DNA from: Avena insularis
Lineage: Eukaryota; Streptophyta; Magnoliopsida; Poales; Poaceae
DNA: 64,000 nt
Assembly (NCBI GenBank): GCA_023614405.1
Contig: CM042694.1
Coordinates: 482,147,392-482,211,391, forward strand
Reading direction: 5' to 3'
This document shows positions 47,509 to 60,006 of the stretch, piece after piece. How positions within the stretch are numbered: the first letter of the stretch is position 1; each line of letters begins with the position of its first letter. The notes under the pieces were generated by a model that made no database searches, was not told the origin of the DNA, and worked only from the letters and a program-made list of their open reading frames with translations. Both the position numbers and the translations under genes were made by a program.

Positions 47509-49086
47509 TGATGTAGATCTCGTTGGGAACCCCAAGAGGAAGGTATGATGAGCACAGCAGCAAGGTTCCCTCAGTATGAAACCAAGGTTTAATTGAACCA
47601 GTAGGAGAAAGGAAACACCCCAAAGGTGTTACTAGCTGAGCTTTGGCAGGGCGCACTACCGGTGCTAGTAGCAACGTGGAGACCTGCACAACACAACCAC
47701 AGAACTTTGTCCCCAACTTGCGATGAGGTTGTCAATCTCACCGTGTTTTGCTAAAACCAAAGGATTAAACGTATCGAATGGAAAGAAGTAAAAGTTTGCA
47801 GAAAGTAAACACAAAGAAGTAAACAGTTTGTAGATTGTATGTAAAAGACAAGGACCGGGATCCATAGTTCACTAGAGGTGGCTCTCCTTAGATAGATAAC
47901 ATGCTGGGTGAACAAATTATAGTGGGGCAATTGACAAACATCGAGAAAGCAATACATGCATATCCTAATCATCTTGACTCCTTTGGAACTTGATTGGGCA
48001 TTACAACATTATACATAGACCTCCATCCAAATGCATCTATGACTAATAATCCACCTTCAGGTTATCATCCGAACCCCCTCCAGTATTAAGTTGCAAGCAA
48101 CAGATTATTGCTTACTTAATCATGTAAAGTAAACAATACGATTGTTCTATGAACAAAGGATTGTTGTTTTCTCCCTAGTAACAACAACACATCTAGTACC
48201 TTAGAGATTTCTGTCACTTCCCTAGATTACCAGAGGCATGAACCCACTATCGAGCATAAATTCTAACTCTTGGAGTTGCTAGCATCTACTTGGCCAAGAT
48301 AGCTACTAACAACGGAAAGCATGCAAGATCACAAATAACAAAGACATGATAGAATCAATAATCAATCTGAAATAGCATCTCAATATCCATCGGATCCCGG
48401 CAAACACAACATGCAGAATTACAAATAGCTGATCTTGATCATGAACGGAGCTCACAATATCTAGACATGAAAGCACAAAGAAGGAGAACCAGCCATCTAG
48501 CTACTATATGGATCCGTAGTCCAAGGATGAACTACTCAAACATCACACCGGAGGCTTGCATGGTGATGAAGAAGGCCTCCAGGGTGAATTCCTCTCTCTG
48601 GCAGGGTGCCGGGAAGAGCTTCAGATCCCTCCCGATCTAGGGATGGAGATGACGGCCATGCACTCTTTCGTGGATTTTTGATCGGGTACTTAGGGTTTAC
48701 GTCCCGAGGGCATCTTATAGTCGGAAGGGGAGACCGAGGGGGTGCCAGGGGCCACCACACCACCCCCTGGCATGGGCCCAGCCTGGACGCGTGGCCAGGT
48801 GGTGTGGCCGGCCTCTGGCTCCTCTCCGTCTCATATTCTGGCACTTGATGACTTCCGAAAAAATAGGCACTTTGGCTTTTGTCCCGTTCAATTCCGAGAA
48901 TATTCATTTTCTAACTTTCCTGGAACCAAAAACAGCAGAAAACAGGCAGCTGGCACTATGGCTCTTGTTAATAGGTTAGTCCAAGAAATCATATGAAAAG
49001 TACTCCAAAGTTGGAACAAAACACAAGAATGTGGATAAAACCAAGCATGGAACATCAAAAATTATAGATACATTTGCAATGTATCA
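47509..49086 (-). repeat. A2 LTR
   Basis: Full-length LTR with TGATACATTGC at 49086 and CTACATCA at 47509 (minus strand). It is the same type as the A1 5' LTR and has the segment that the A1 3' LTR lacks. Confidence 0.87.
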
Positions 49087-49456
49087 ACATCCCTAAGCTT
49101 AACTCCTGCTCGTCCTGGAGTAGGTAAGTGATAAAAAGAAAGAATGATTTTTGAGGTGACATGCACCATCAAAGACTTGATCAAAGTATTTGTAAAACAT
49201 TCAAAGCTGGGATCATAGTACTTCAATCATAACATGAAAGACAAAGTTCTAGCAATAAGACAAAGAAACTATGATGCAACATGAAAAGGCATAAACAAAA
49301 GATTCATGAATAACAATGCTTTGCAAGACATTTGTTTATTTCACATAAAGAAAACATAGCATAATAGTATTCAGCTTGTCCCTTATAGAGTAGCAAAGAT
49401 AAATGCATAGGACACCTTAAAAGTTCATAAGAGTGACTAGATACAATAGTTTAAAA
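49087..49456 (-). other. 3' end of a second A-type internal region upstream of the A2 LTR
   Basis: The polypurine tract and 370 bp of A-family 3' UTR abut the outer end of the A2 LTR in the orientation expected before a 3' LTR. They match 5455-5818 of A1 in reverse. The LTR thus serves two internal regions. The sequence breaks at about 49456. Confidence 0.82.
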
Positions 49457-49769
49457 GGTAATAGTTCTGGTAAGAAAAGTTCCATGAAAAATCTATCAAG
49501 TTATATTTTTGCAGTTTTTATCTAACAAGGAAAGCAACAAAGCAAAAGAAGGATGGAAACGAAGCCAGGGTGGCTCACACCACCCTGTGGTGCGGGCCCA
49601 CCTGGCCGTGCCAGCAGGGGGTGTGGCCGCCCTAGAGTCCGTCTCCGACCCGTTTTCTCCCAGTACCTTCCTTTTGTTGTTAAACTTCGTAATATATAAT
49701 CCCCCGGATCCCCCGAGGTTCGTATATCGTGTTCTCATCGTGTTTTTGTTTCGATCCATTCTATTCCAG

Positions 49770-50150
49770 ATGTCGTTCCAGGATTCGTGTTCAAAGGGTT
49801 ACGAGCTACGACGCCGTCGTGAGCTCCATCGCAATCTTGAGCGGGACACTCTCGTGGGATGGGTGAAACAAGAAAGGATCGCAACTAGGTGCGAAGACAT
49901 GGATCGGAATGTCGGGGAGGAAGTAAAGGATATGTCAGCAGGCATGAAGGGGCTGATACCTCCAACTCTAGACCTCGGTTCTTGCCCTGCAGCAGTGGAA
50001 ACTCTACGAGTAACTGATGAGTTCTGCGACAAGTACCGAGTCCTGAGGAGGAAAGTGGATATGCTTCAAGAGGAGAATTACAGGCTTCGCAAGATGCTGG
50101 AAGATTTTCTCGCCCCAATCAAGAGAACCCCACCACCACCAAAGGAGTAG
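49770..50150 (+). CDS. Small coiled-coil protein of unknown function (B element)
   Basis: The ATG at 49770 opens a 126-codon frame to TAG 50150. An in-frame extension upstream to 49509 is less likely because the ATG is preceded by TTCTATTCCAG, which looks like a splice acceptor, and by a leader-like stretch. The protein is Arg/Glu-rich at the start (about 10-30), has a probable coiled coil at about 88-115 (DKYRVLRRKVDMLQEEN), and ends in a Pro run followed by KE. No zinc knuckle or enzyme motif is seen. It sits where gag would be in a retroelement, so a gag-like or accessory role is possible, but I do not recognise the family. Confidence 0.5.
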   Translation: MSFQDSCSKGYELRRRRELHRNLERDTLVGWVKQERIATRCEDMDRNVGEEVKDMSAGMKGLIPPTLDLGSCPAAVETLRVTDEFCDKYRVLRRKVDMLQEENYRLRKMLEDFLAPIKRTPPPPKE

Positions 50151-52141
50151 TTCGAATATCAGGTTTTGGCATCCCCTTGGTTTATTCCAAGCTTGGGGGA
50201 GTGCCGCGGTATCACATCACTATCTTTTACCTTTTTACCTTTTTAAGTAGAGTCATATCATGAATAGAGAAGTTATCATGTAGGATGGTTTGCATTATGG
50301 AAGTGTCCCCCCTCTCATTAGTTATCTATGTATCCCTTGGTGTGAGTTGCTGTTATGGAATATTAATGAGTAGTTCTATCATTTACTCTTTTGCATATCT
50401 TATATTAGTTTTCAATTCATGTTATATGATTGATATTGTTATTAGTATTGGTATCACTTTGGGATCATGAAGTAAATTTAGTTGGTTTTGGCAAGCCTGG
50501 CTCGGTCAGTAGCAACACTATTTGAGAATTGAATGAAAAAGATAAAAGTACTTTCAAGAAATATAATTTCATCATATTTCTTTCTTGATTGGCTCATAAG
50601 CTTAGTATTCTATAGTTAAGATCTTTTGTGCTTCCAAGGAAGATTGCATGTTTGTCTCTATCACTTGTATGTTTGTTTGTTTCCTTCATCTTATACTTGC
50701 TACCCAGCCTTGCTAGCCAAAAACCTGTACTGAGAGGGAATGCTTCTCGTGCATCCAATCCTTAAACCAAAACCTATGCCATTTGTGTCCACCATATCTA
50801 CCTATTAGCATTATTGCTAGTCCAAGTAAATTCATGTTTTTATCTACCTTCCAAATTAAACTTGTTATGTGAAAATTAGTGATTAAAGCTCTCACAAACT
50901 TGATGGCACACTTTACTTTTCTTGCACTTAATAAACCTGAACCATTGTGCCCATCTATGTTGCGTATATGCTTGCGCTTTGTAAGTTGGGAATTAGCAGA
51001 ACCATGCTGTCATGGGGAACGCTTTCAACATTGCACTTGTACATTGTACCCAGTTGATATCATGTTCTTTTGTTTATGGATGTCGTCGGTGTGAAATGAA
51101 AGGGGAGCTTGTAAGTCCATGGAGTTGTGTATGTGTGTTAGAGAAACGCCTGGGCGGCTAGTCTAATCCATGCCTAATCATGGTGGAAACCTACAGCGTA
51201 ACCATAATGAGCAATCTATGAAGCATTATTCTTATAAAAAAAGAGATAGAGATTGAGAAAAGAAAAAAAGATGAGAAAATAGGAAAGAGATAAAAAAGCA
51301 CCATTTTCCCATGGTAAATAAGAAGATGATGAGATGCTTATTATCTACTTGCCTTGTCATTTTGATATGGGGATTCTTCCGTATCATCGGGAAAGGGGTA
51401 CCCCGTTGACGTATCTCTATAATACACATATACTTACTATGACAAGAACTTACCGGTGACTAAACTTGAGTAGCATGAGGAGCAACCCTTGTATTCAAGG
51501 GACATGAGATTTTCAACTTATAACTTGTCAAGCATATCCTCATATTTGATCACTTTAACCTTAATCACCTAAAGATGCTTATGATAGGGGCAATGAGAGC
51601 TGAAAGCTAATAAGTACCATAATTTTTGGAAGCTCTTTATGAAACTTGAAATCCCTGCTTCCCTCTGTGAAGGGCCTTTCTTTTACTTTTTAGTTGAGTC
51701 AGTAAACCTATTCCCTTCTATCTCAGCAAGTACTTTGAGTTGTTGTGTTTCATTCATTCATATGATGATTTATTCAATCATGTTTCTTATGTTCCTTGTT
51801 TTGTACATTGCTCTAATCTTAGTGAGTATTACTTTGAAAGTTATCAATTGAAAACCCCATTATGTTTGAACTCCTGCAAATTGTTAACTATTCTTTGACC
51901 AAGAGCAAAGTTTGCCATTACCAATTGTGATTTACTTTGTGTATCTTTATTTGTGTTTCCTTACCTATTGCAAGTTAAGTTATATAATGGTGAGTTGTCT
52001 GCTATTATGATTTATGTATTGATGAATGTGATGCTTCTTGTCCGTATTATTTTATCGACTCTTCACTCCATAAACTTGAGGTCATGTTTATTGAGCTCAA
52101 TTTTCGCTTGAGGACAAGCGAAGTCTAAGCTTGGGGGAAGT
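50151..52141 (+). other. B noncoding 3' region
   Basis: The part 50850-51660 is collinear with A-family 3' UTRs (for example 17690-18500), including a purine-rich tract at about 51236-51297. The rest is unlike A. The polypurine tract lies at 52126-52141. No gene is seen. Confidence 0.65.
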
Positions 52142-53614
52142 TGATACGTCCATTTTGCATCACTATTCTATATCATAATTTACTGTTATTCATTGATATA
52201 TTTCACATTAAGAGATGATACTTATGTTATTTCATATGTTTTTGCATGGTTGATGACTTTTGGAGGATGGGCCGCTGAAGTCAGGATTCTGATGGAAAAG
52301 GCACTATTTGGAGGCGAAATTTGCGAAGATCAGAAAATCCCAGATATTACATGGAAAATTCTATTTTTTCAGAAGACGAAGGATGCCAGAAGGGGGAATG
52401 GAGATGGGCCACAAGGGGCCCACACCACCCCCTGGCGTGGGCCACCCCTGGCCGCGCCACCAGGTGGTGTGGCCACCCTGGCCCACCTCTGGCTCTCCCC
52501 TTTGGCGTATATTATCCCCACGAAACCCTAAGTCTCGGGGAGCAACCACAGAAAGATCCCGACGCCTCTGCGGGGCAGAAAACTACAGAGAGAGAAAGAG
52601 CTCTCCAGCAGGCAAAAAATCTACCGGGGAAATTCCTTCCCGGAGAGGGGAGATTGTCGCCATCAACACCACCATCCAGATGGACTTCATCGGGATCATC
52701 ACCACCATCATCTCCACCAGCACCATCATCACCACTCCATACCGCTGTAACAATTGGGTTGAATATTGCATAGTTCTTAGGGAAAACTTTCCCGATGTTG
52801 ATTACTCCTTGTAGCTGATGCTATTGAGTGAACCATTGAATTATCGTTTATGTTCAGATTGTTACTTATCATTATATCATCTCTGATCTTGATCCATATG
52901 ATGTCTTGTGAGTAGTTCGTTTAGTTCTTGAGGACATGGGAGAAGTCATGTTGTTAGTATTGGAATTGTGTTGAGAAAGATTCAATAGTTTGTTATTTAA
53001 GTTGTGGTGTTATTCTTCTAGTGGTGTCATGTGAACATCGACTACATGACACTTCACCTTTATGGGCATAGGGGAATGCATTGTGTATTTGGCTACTAAT
53101 CGTAGGGGTTGTCGGAGTGACAGAAACCTGAACCCCGTTAGGAAACCTTTGCACAAGGGATGTCAGGGTCTCAGAGTTTACAGCTGTGGTTAGGTTTCTA
53201 TCTTAATTAGTTTTTTGTACTTGCGGATGCTTGCAAGGGGTATAATCACAAGTATGTATTAGGTCTAGGAAGGTCGGTACATTAGCATAGGTTCACCCAC
53301 ACAACACTTATCAAACTAAAGAAGATTAATCAACTATATGAAGCGAAAGCACTTGACGATATTCCCGTGTGTCCTTGAGAACGTTTGGTCATCTTAAGTA
53401 ATACAATCAGCTTGTCCTTTGCTAAAGAAAGCATTGGGACACTTGCTGCATCTATTCTTATTGTCTTTTATTTACTCCTAAAATCCGTTTGCTAAAGTAT
53501 TCACAGAGAATTCCTGATCCAAGACACTTGTCAACACCTTTTGCTCCTCGTTGGGTTCGACACTCTCACTTATCGAAAATACTGCGATACACCCCCTATA
53601 CTTGTGGGTCATCA
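52142..53614 (+). repeat. B LTR
   Basis: It begins TGATACGTCCATTTTGC and ends CTTGTGGGTCATCA, termini of a style widespread in grass Gypsy LTRs. A TATA-like TATATTA lies near 52508. The preceding polypurine tract shows that it is a 3' LTR. Its middle (52721-53208) recurs at 24379-24870. Confidence 0.85.
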
Positions 53615-55176
53615 ATCACATGCTTAAAGCTTGTTATCATCGGTTATCATCGAGAAGACAAGTTCATAGAAGAGTTTTCTCCATGATGTATGGGGGAGCA
53701 ATTCGTAAGTCTTCATCAAGCGAGCGCAGGCAATTGCAATCAAGAAAGGTGTTCCATCTTGAGGAGCACAAGATAGTCTACATCAAGCTCAACTGGAATG
53801 CTCAAGGCAAAGGTACTATATGAATAGGTTTTCTCTTTTGCCGGTCTCATGTTGTTAGTTGGGAGATCAGGTTTAGGATAGATAGCCGTACTATCAAGAG
53901 AGGCTCTCGAGTGAGTAACTTGATCATATCTTTCGGAGAGAGATCAAACCTTTGCATACATAGCATCATCGTTCTTGGTTGTTACTTGGATCTTATCCTT
54001 GTGAGTATCTAGAGTTTGTGGTTATCTTCGTAACAAGCTCTAGTTTATTAAAAACAGATTACCCTTAAATATCTTATTGCATTTTTTATCTTGTGGGTTT
54101 TTCGGCTCCACTCCTTGGAAAGTATCTCACATATATATACTCGATTTTTTTCTCCCTTGGCGGTGTCAAAGTTTTCCAACTTTTGTTGAATTCTACTTGT
54201 CGTTATCTTTCCAACAAAATTTATTTCATCCCAATTGGAGTTTCCAAGCTCAACTTGTTGTGTTTTGAATTTTGGAGGTTTTACCAATTCGTCGCTTCTA
54301 GAGAGGTCATACCTTTGTCCATTTTATTATTATCCTCCCATGTTGTACTATGATGTTTCCATGCATGAAATTTTATAGCGTTGGTGGAATTTAAGAGTGA
54401 AGGACTTGCTCTTGCATTTGGTGCATATGTTTGAGTTCTCTACGGAGATTCAGCGAGTTCTAGCTTGTGGGATTGTTACTCTTGGGTTCTTAAAACCCTA
54501 GACTATTGTGTGGTTGTGGTGTGATTCCCTTGGGGCCTCCAATTGAGTTGTAGAGATTCCTCAAGCTATCGTCCTTGGTGGTGATTCTTGGGAGTCTCCA
54601 ATTTAGTTGTGGAGATTACCCCAAGCTTGTATAGGTTCGGTGACCGCCCTCAAGTGTCCCATAGTGGATCGAGTGCCCGCCTTTTGTCGTGAGCACTCAT
54701 GAGAATAAGGTGAGCCATTTGTGGCGTCAGTGAGTCGCGTGTCTTCCCATCTTAGGGTAAGGCATTATGTTGGTGTTGGGTGAGCATCGAGCCACCACAC
54801 CTCAAGGTGGGCCATTTATGGCGTTCGGAGAGCATTACACCATCGCACCTTTCCAACAGAGACGTAGCTTCTTTGGAAGTGAACTTTGGGATAAAATCAC
54901 TGTCTCCGCATCCATCGGTTATTCTTATACCGAGTCCTTTACTTATGCACTTCAGATTGTGATAGCCATCGTGCTTGAATTATTCTTTCTAGCTATCACC
55001 TTGTTGTTTGACTTGCTTACCACAGGTTGTTGGTGCACTTAGTTGAACCAAGTGGTTTTAGGTTTTGTGCTTTGATAAATTAAACGCTAGTTTTATCCCG
55101 TATTTATTAGAGCTTATACCATAATTATGTTAAAAACATATTCAACCCCCTCTAGGCGTCATTCGTTGTCTTTTCA
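53615..55176 (+). repeat. LTR fragment, probably copia-type
   Basis: The sequence ends CAACCCCCTCTAGGCG ... TTTTCA, a common 3' end of grass copia LTRs. It is followed by AGTGGTGTGTTAG, which looks like a decayed iMet primer site. The stretch near 53870 (GATAGCCGTACTATCAAGAG) is also typical of such LTRs. The left end is lost at the B LTR. Small frames such as 54767-55042 are inside the LTR and not supported. Confidence 0.55.
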
Positions 55177-57510
55177 AGTGGTGTGTTAGGTCACCGTAAT
55201 GAGTGACGTTGAAGTTTACAACTTATTATGTCTATGTGTTTTTAGATCACGTTTGAGTGTACTAATTTTTTAACAATGAAAACATACACCTCCTCGCGCT
55301 TTAGTGGAAACTACTTATTCAGTCACAAGAGAGCATATAAACAAGTAATGTCAAGGTCTTGATCTCAAGTTGTTGAAAGCAGCTTGTACACTATATTATC
55401 TTTGCATAACCTAGATGGACAATCACTTACTCTAGAAAACACTACCAACATATTTGTTACACCGTACGATTTGAGGCCCTCAGCCAAGATATTTATGTAT
55501 GTCGTAATGAAGCATGAAAACACATATACATGCAGAATATAATTCATCTAGTGGCATAAATCATTCAATGGAGGATTGGATTTGTCATTTTTCTCATATC
55601 CAGTAATATTCACTTGAAATATAATTTTCAAGCGATAATGCCTGATAATGCGTGACAGGGTAAAAGTTGCAATGTGTCAAAAATTATTAGCTAATGTATC
55701 TTTCCTCGCAATGTACGATTTAAAGTTAGTGCAAGAAAACACTGTAAGGATTGAGTTCAACATAGTATGACAAGATACATCTTGCTAGATGTAAACGACT
55801 AATATAAATAAATACAATATTAGTGGAATGAGTTATAAAAAGATAAATGGTGTAACTACTACTAAATTAAAAAAAGCATTGCGATAGAAAAGATGTAATT
55901 ACTTTTTCTCAATGTAATAATAAAATATGCTAGCTTAAATAGTATATTGATAGAATAAGTTATAAAAAAGTATAAAATGTAGTTAATTTTGCCAAATGTA
56001 AACGAAAAGTCTACTAATTTATTTTTTACCTTTACTAAGGAAGAAATTAAAAATGTTTAATTTTGCTAAGTCTAAGATATGGATATGTTGCTTAAGATTT
56101 TAAATTGCATAACCAAAAAAAATATGAATGTACTCTTTATGTTTGGAAATCTATAGTTATTATTTTGGAGTTGGATTATATTAACTATACTCCACTTTTA
56201 TAATTTAATTGTGAGGTCTATTAACTACGAGCAACCTAACAACTATAGAGGCACATGCATGTGAATGACTCCCGACTTCTCACTTTGAAGTCGAGAACAT
56301 CTACTATCCCTTGGATTAGCTCTATCTTTTTAGATTAAGTTTCTATTACAAACTACCCATGGTTCACATAAAATCGGGGGCTTCTTGACATGACGAGAGT
56401 ATAACTACATTCGACATCTTTTTGAGCGGCTAATGCAAAAAATATCTGTAAAAAAATTTTGCATGTGGATCTGGTGTTCTCGCTAACTATAAGAGAACAT
56501 GAATACGTAAACATATACGCCATGCTGACACATATCAACATTATGGTTAGTAAGAGCGGGTTTTTTTTAGCTCGTAGAATAGGGACATAAATAATCGCAT
56601 TGTGCATTGTAAGCAAGATGAAAGTGAATAGAATAGTCAAACATCGCCACCTGCCCAGTCAGACATGTTATTTGATTTACGACTCTCTAATACACAACCC
56701 ATATAGGTATCCCACGCAGCAGTTATCCTCTCCACCAACATCGATCTTGTTCCTCGGCGATCAAATCTTAGACGCTTGGTAGTGGATGTGAAACTACGGG
56801 CTGCATGGCGTCGTCTACCGACCTGCAGCTTGGACATGTACCATAGCGGCAGCCCTATGTATATCTTTATGAAAAATCTATGCTTATTTAGGTAATTAAC
56901 TGCCATCCGTTCATATAAGCCAATGGGCATTGCCACGGGCTCGAATCGGATCTCAACGTCCAACAATTTACTTCCACCGTCTAAAAAAAAAGACAATTCG
57001 TGTATAGGCTGACAAACAAATTTGATGAGGACTTTTTGTTCCATTAGAAAAACGCATGTAACATGACAATATGGGCTACACCTAGACATTCACATATCAC
57101 ATTATTACATAAGAAATGCTCAGGTTAATGGTTTATATTGTCAACGGTTGCAAAATGTGCATGTAGTTCTGTAAATGGACAAGCGAGCGAGTATGTTGGC
57201 AGTTTTGTATGCGGGTGAATAAATATGATATGAATGCTACATTTTCTTTTGAAAAACATCAATGCTAGGATTGAACAAAAGGAAATAAAGAAGTGGATGC
57301 ATACGAGAGGATCAAATGTTTGGGGGCAACACCAGATAAAAGGTTACCAAGGTTAGTGACGTTTCCATATACTATGAAACGTTGCAGCTAGGATTTCTTT
57401 TGCTCGATTGGGATTACTTGTGGCAAAATCGTTGCAGGTAAGACTACTAGACTAGAGTAGATTAATAGTCTTTTTCTTGCAATACAAGGATGTTATGGCA
57501 TTTGTATGTT
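55177..57510. other. AT-rich low-copy region, no confident gene
   Basis: No LTR family of this window recurs here. A minus-strand frame of 150 codons at 57089-56637 has mixed composition and no motif I recognise; it could be chance or a remnant. Otherwise I see nothing. Confidence 0.45.
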
Positions 57511-58131
57511 TTTTTTTCAAAATTCCACCGATCTATTAATAATCATCAACGTAAGTACAAAGAGTCTCAAAAGTAATAAAAAATACAAATAGGTCATTGG
57601 ACCAACTAGCAACGACTATAAACACTGGCACGAGCCGAAGGCGCGCCGCCGTCCTCGCCCCTCCATCACCGGAGCCGGGCAAAGCTTGTCGTAGTAGAGT
57701 TTGTTGTAGTAGACGGACGGGAAGTTGTCGTGCTAAGACCCCAAAGGACCAGCGCACCAGAGCAGCAACCATCGCTGAAGATGAATAACGTAGATCGGAA
57801 GAGACTGACCTCAAAACACACGTACGAAAAACGATCGGATCCCAAAGAACCCGTCGGACACATGACTCAACGCGCCCTCCGCTGATGCTAGACGCACCAG
57901 CAGAGCCAGGATAGGACGGGAAGGATCTTATTCTAATCTCAGGACGTAGCCGTCGCCTCAACATCCTGAAGAAGATACTGAAAATAGTGTAAAGAAAACA
58001 CTGAAACCTCCCGCCGGCGAGAGGCCGTGGTCCGCCACGCCTTCAAGGCCCTAAGGCCGTCGGAGACGGGACGGACCGGTGACGTCGTTGGCGGAGGGAA
58101 GGAACCCTAGATGGGTTTGCCGCCGCCTCCT
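57511..58131 (-). mobile_element. Non-LTR retroposon fragment with poly(A) end
   Basis: On the minus strand a GC-rich beginning (CTAGGGTTCCTTCCCTCCG near 58110) passes into a fragment that ends in AGATCGGTGGAATTTTG and a run of A (the T run at about 57510-57519 on plus). The layout and the A-tail suggest a LINE-type or other retroposed sequence. It is a pattern I associate with a dispersed grass repeat, but I cannot name the family. Confidence 0.5.
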
Positions 58132-58639
58132 CCTGAAGAGCTCTCGTACGTACCTGTTCGGTATGTTTGTGGGTGAGTATGTATGTTTTTCTTTTTTTGT
58201 TTGCCCTTAAGTAGGAGTATACGAATTAAATCGCAATCACGTGTTAAAAGAGCAATGCAGGCCACGTGAACATAAGTTTGTATGTGACACTTGTTAAGAG
58301 TTTGTAAAGTAGCGTACGTCAACAGCTCAACATTTGCAATCAAAGGTGGTAGGTGGTGTAATGAACGGAACACAATGAGATCCTAGGACGCGAGGCGTGT
58401 TCATTGCCGTCTGGGGCCAAATCGTTCCGGTGCCGAACCGCAGATTGTTCTGGCATATTTTGGGCAGAACTAATCTATGCCTCTACGAGTCCTGAATCCT
58501 GATAATTTGATCCACCCAAGTAGCCTTCTTCTCGCAAGCGAGAAATGATACTACAAAAGAATCTAAGCTGATGGAGGATCCCATCTCCATTGCAGCGAAG
58601 AAGATTGCGGGTGTTGAAGAGTGCGTTCTCTGCATGTGG

Positions 58640-59160
58640 TGACAGCCCCGATTACTAGGATGTGCAAATTGGGGCAAGATTAATGTTGATGGGGGCTTTC
58701 CGATCGAGCGATGGCTGTGGTGAAGGTGGTGTGGTAATTCTTGATCACAATGGAGCTTTCCTTTTGGGGCATTGCCATTTTTTCTCCTTCACGGTGGATG
58801 CTGAGTGTGCAGAGCTACTGGCATGCAGACGAGTTCTTTTTCTTGCTAGAGAATCTCAGGTTCAAAAGGGTTGTCTTGTAGTCGGACGGTGGTGGAGCCG
58901 CGGCAAAGCTGGTCAAGAACGACAGGGATCGGTCCTTGTATGGAGCCCTGGTGGAGGAAATAAAGACCTTTGGCGGTTCTTCGGCACGAGGGGTGCCGCG
59001 ATCGGCCAATGAATCGGCGCATATCTTGCTAAAATATGACTGCAAAAATAGTTTGTATTTCTTGGTTTGGTGTTGCACCATCTTGTATCGAGGACCAAAC
59101 TAGTTGTGGACTGGGTTGATAATTAATATATCGCGGCTTTAATCTAAATAAAAGTAACCT
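58640..59160 (+). pseudogene. RNase H-like fragment (plant retroelement RVT_3 type)
   Basis: A WGKINVDG start, then GEGGVVILDHNG and FTVDAECAELLACRRVL, match the first half of plant retroelement-type RNase H domains, with the Asp in NVDG and the Glu in AELLA. The first motif is in another frame than the rest because of an extra base in the G run at about 58690-58694. The end (AHILAKYD, then WCCTILYRG and a terminal stop near 59101) fits the usual C-terminus of such proteins. The middle is degraded. It is a relic of a LINE or a related gene. Confidence 0.6.
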
Positions 59161-59200
59161 ACTTCTGGTTAAGAATGCTCTGCTCCAGCTTGACACCGTG

Positions 59201-59963
59201 GTTTGCGCCGCTCGTATACGCGGTTGCGCACATGGCAAACAGAAAGCACGCGGCATGTACAGTGAGTATAAGAGCAGTATTCAAGTCGTACCAGCACTGC
59301 TCATCATCAGAGGAAGAAGAAAGCCGAGAGGGACCTGCCTGACTGCGTCCGCGTGTGGCCTTCTTGATGGGCGATGACCTGTGCCTGCATGGTACAGGTG
59401 CAGGCACCAGAAGCGCAGAGCACGGCCGGAAGTCCAGCGAGGAAGACAAAGGAAACACAAAAAGATGATGGCATCAGTTCGGCGAGCAGATCCAAGAGAC
59501 GGAGACGTCTCAAGTTTTTTTTTATGTACTGTACGTATATCTCGCCCGAGCCGTGGCACGCTGGATGCTTTTCGTTCTTTTTTTATTTTATTGAGCGGGA
59601 ATCACGCTTTTCGTAGCAGCTGCGGGACACGTCGGCGCGGTCGGCCATAGCCGTGGAGCTGCGCGGGTGTCCTTTTGCCGTCGCCGACGACGGGCAGGCT
59701 GCGGAGGAGGCACACGGGGTTTGTTGAAGTTGAAGTCACGATGGAGGAGCCGCGGCGCTGTTGCTTGCATGCTCGGACTTGCGACGGGTCGAACGGAGCC
59801 CTGGCGACCGTTCGTTCGTTCGGACACGCTTTGGTTGGCATCGTCGTCGAGTTTTCCAGTTATTACAGCAAGGAGTGTCCAGGCGGCCACTACGCCTACG
59901 AACGCGGTTGGTGGTGGGCGGTGACGCTACGGACCGCGCGGATCGGCGGTTAATCGCTCGTTC

Positions 59964-60006
<43 letters not shown>

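Larger units (their letters stand above)
43511..49086 (-). mobile_element. A2: non-autonomous Athila-like element, minus strand
   Basis: Reading right to left: a full LTR (49086-47509), a duplicated primer site (47455-47370), a gag-protease-like frame (47179-46319), the A-family 3' region (46318-43573) and only the first 62 bp of the 3' LTR (43572-43511). It matches A1 throughout its coding part. The 3' LTR is lost at the junction with E. Confidence 0.87.
49457..52141 (+). mobile_element. B: internal region of a non-autonomous element (5' end missing or chimeric)
   Basis: This holds a GC-rich leader (49540-49700), a small ORF (49770-50150), an A-like 3' region (50800-52100) and a polypurine tract AAGCTTGGGGGAAG before the B LTR at 52142. 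No primer site or 5' LTR of the B type is seen on the left. The leader may come from another family. Confidence 0.6.

Noticed and set aside
54767..55042. 91-codon frame with hydrophobic end
   Set aside because: It lies inside the copia-like LTR end and has no support as a gene.
56637..57089. 150-codon minus-strand frame as a host gene
   Set aside because: No motif, no splice or promoter support and AT-rich surroundings; kept only as a note.
57536..57964. 142-codon minus-strand frame
   Set aside because: It lies in a dispersed retroposon with a poly(A) end and has no domain I can recognise.
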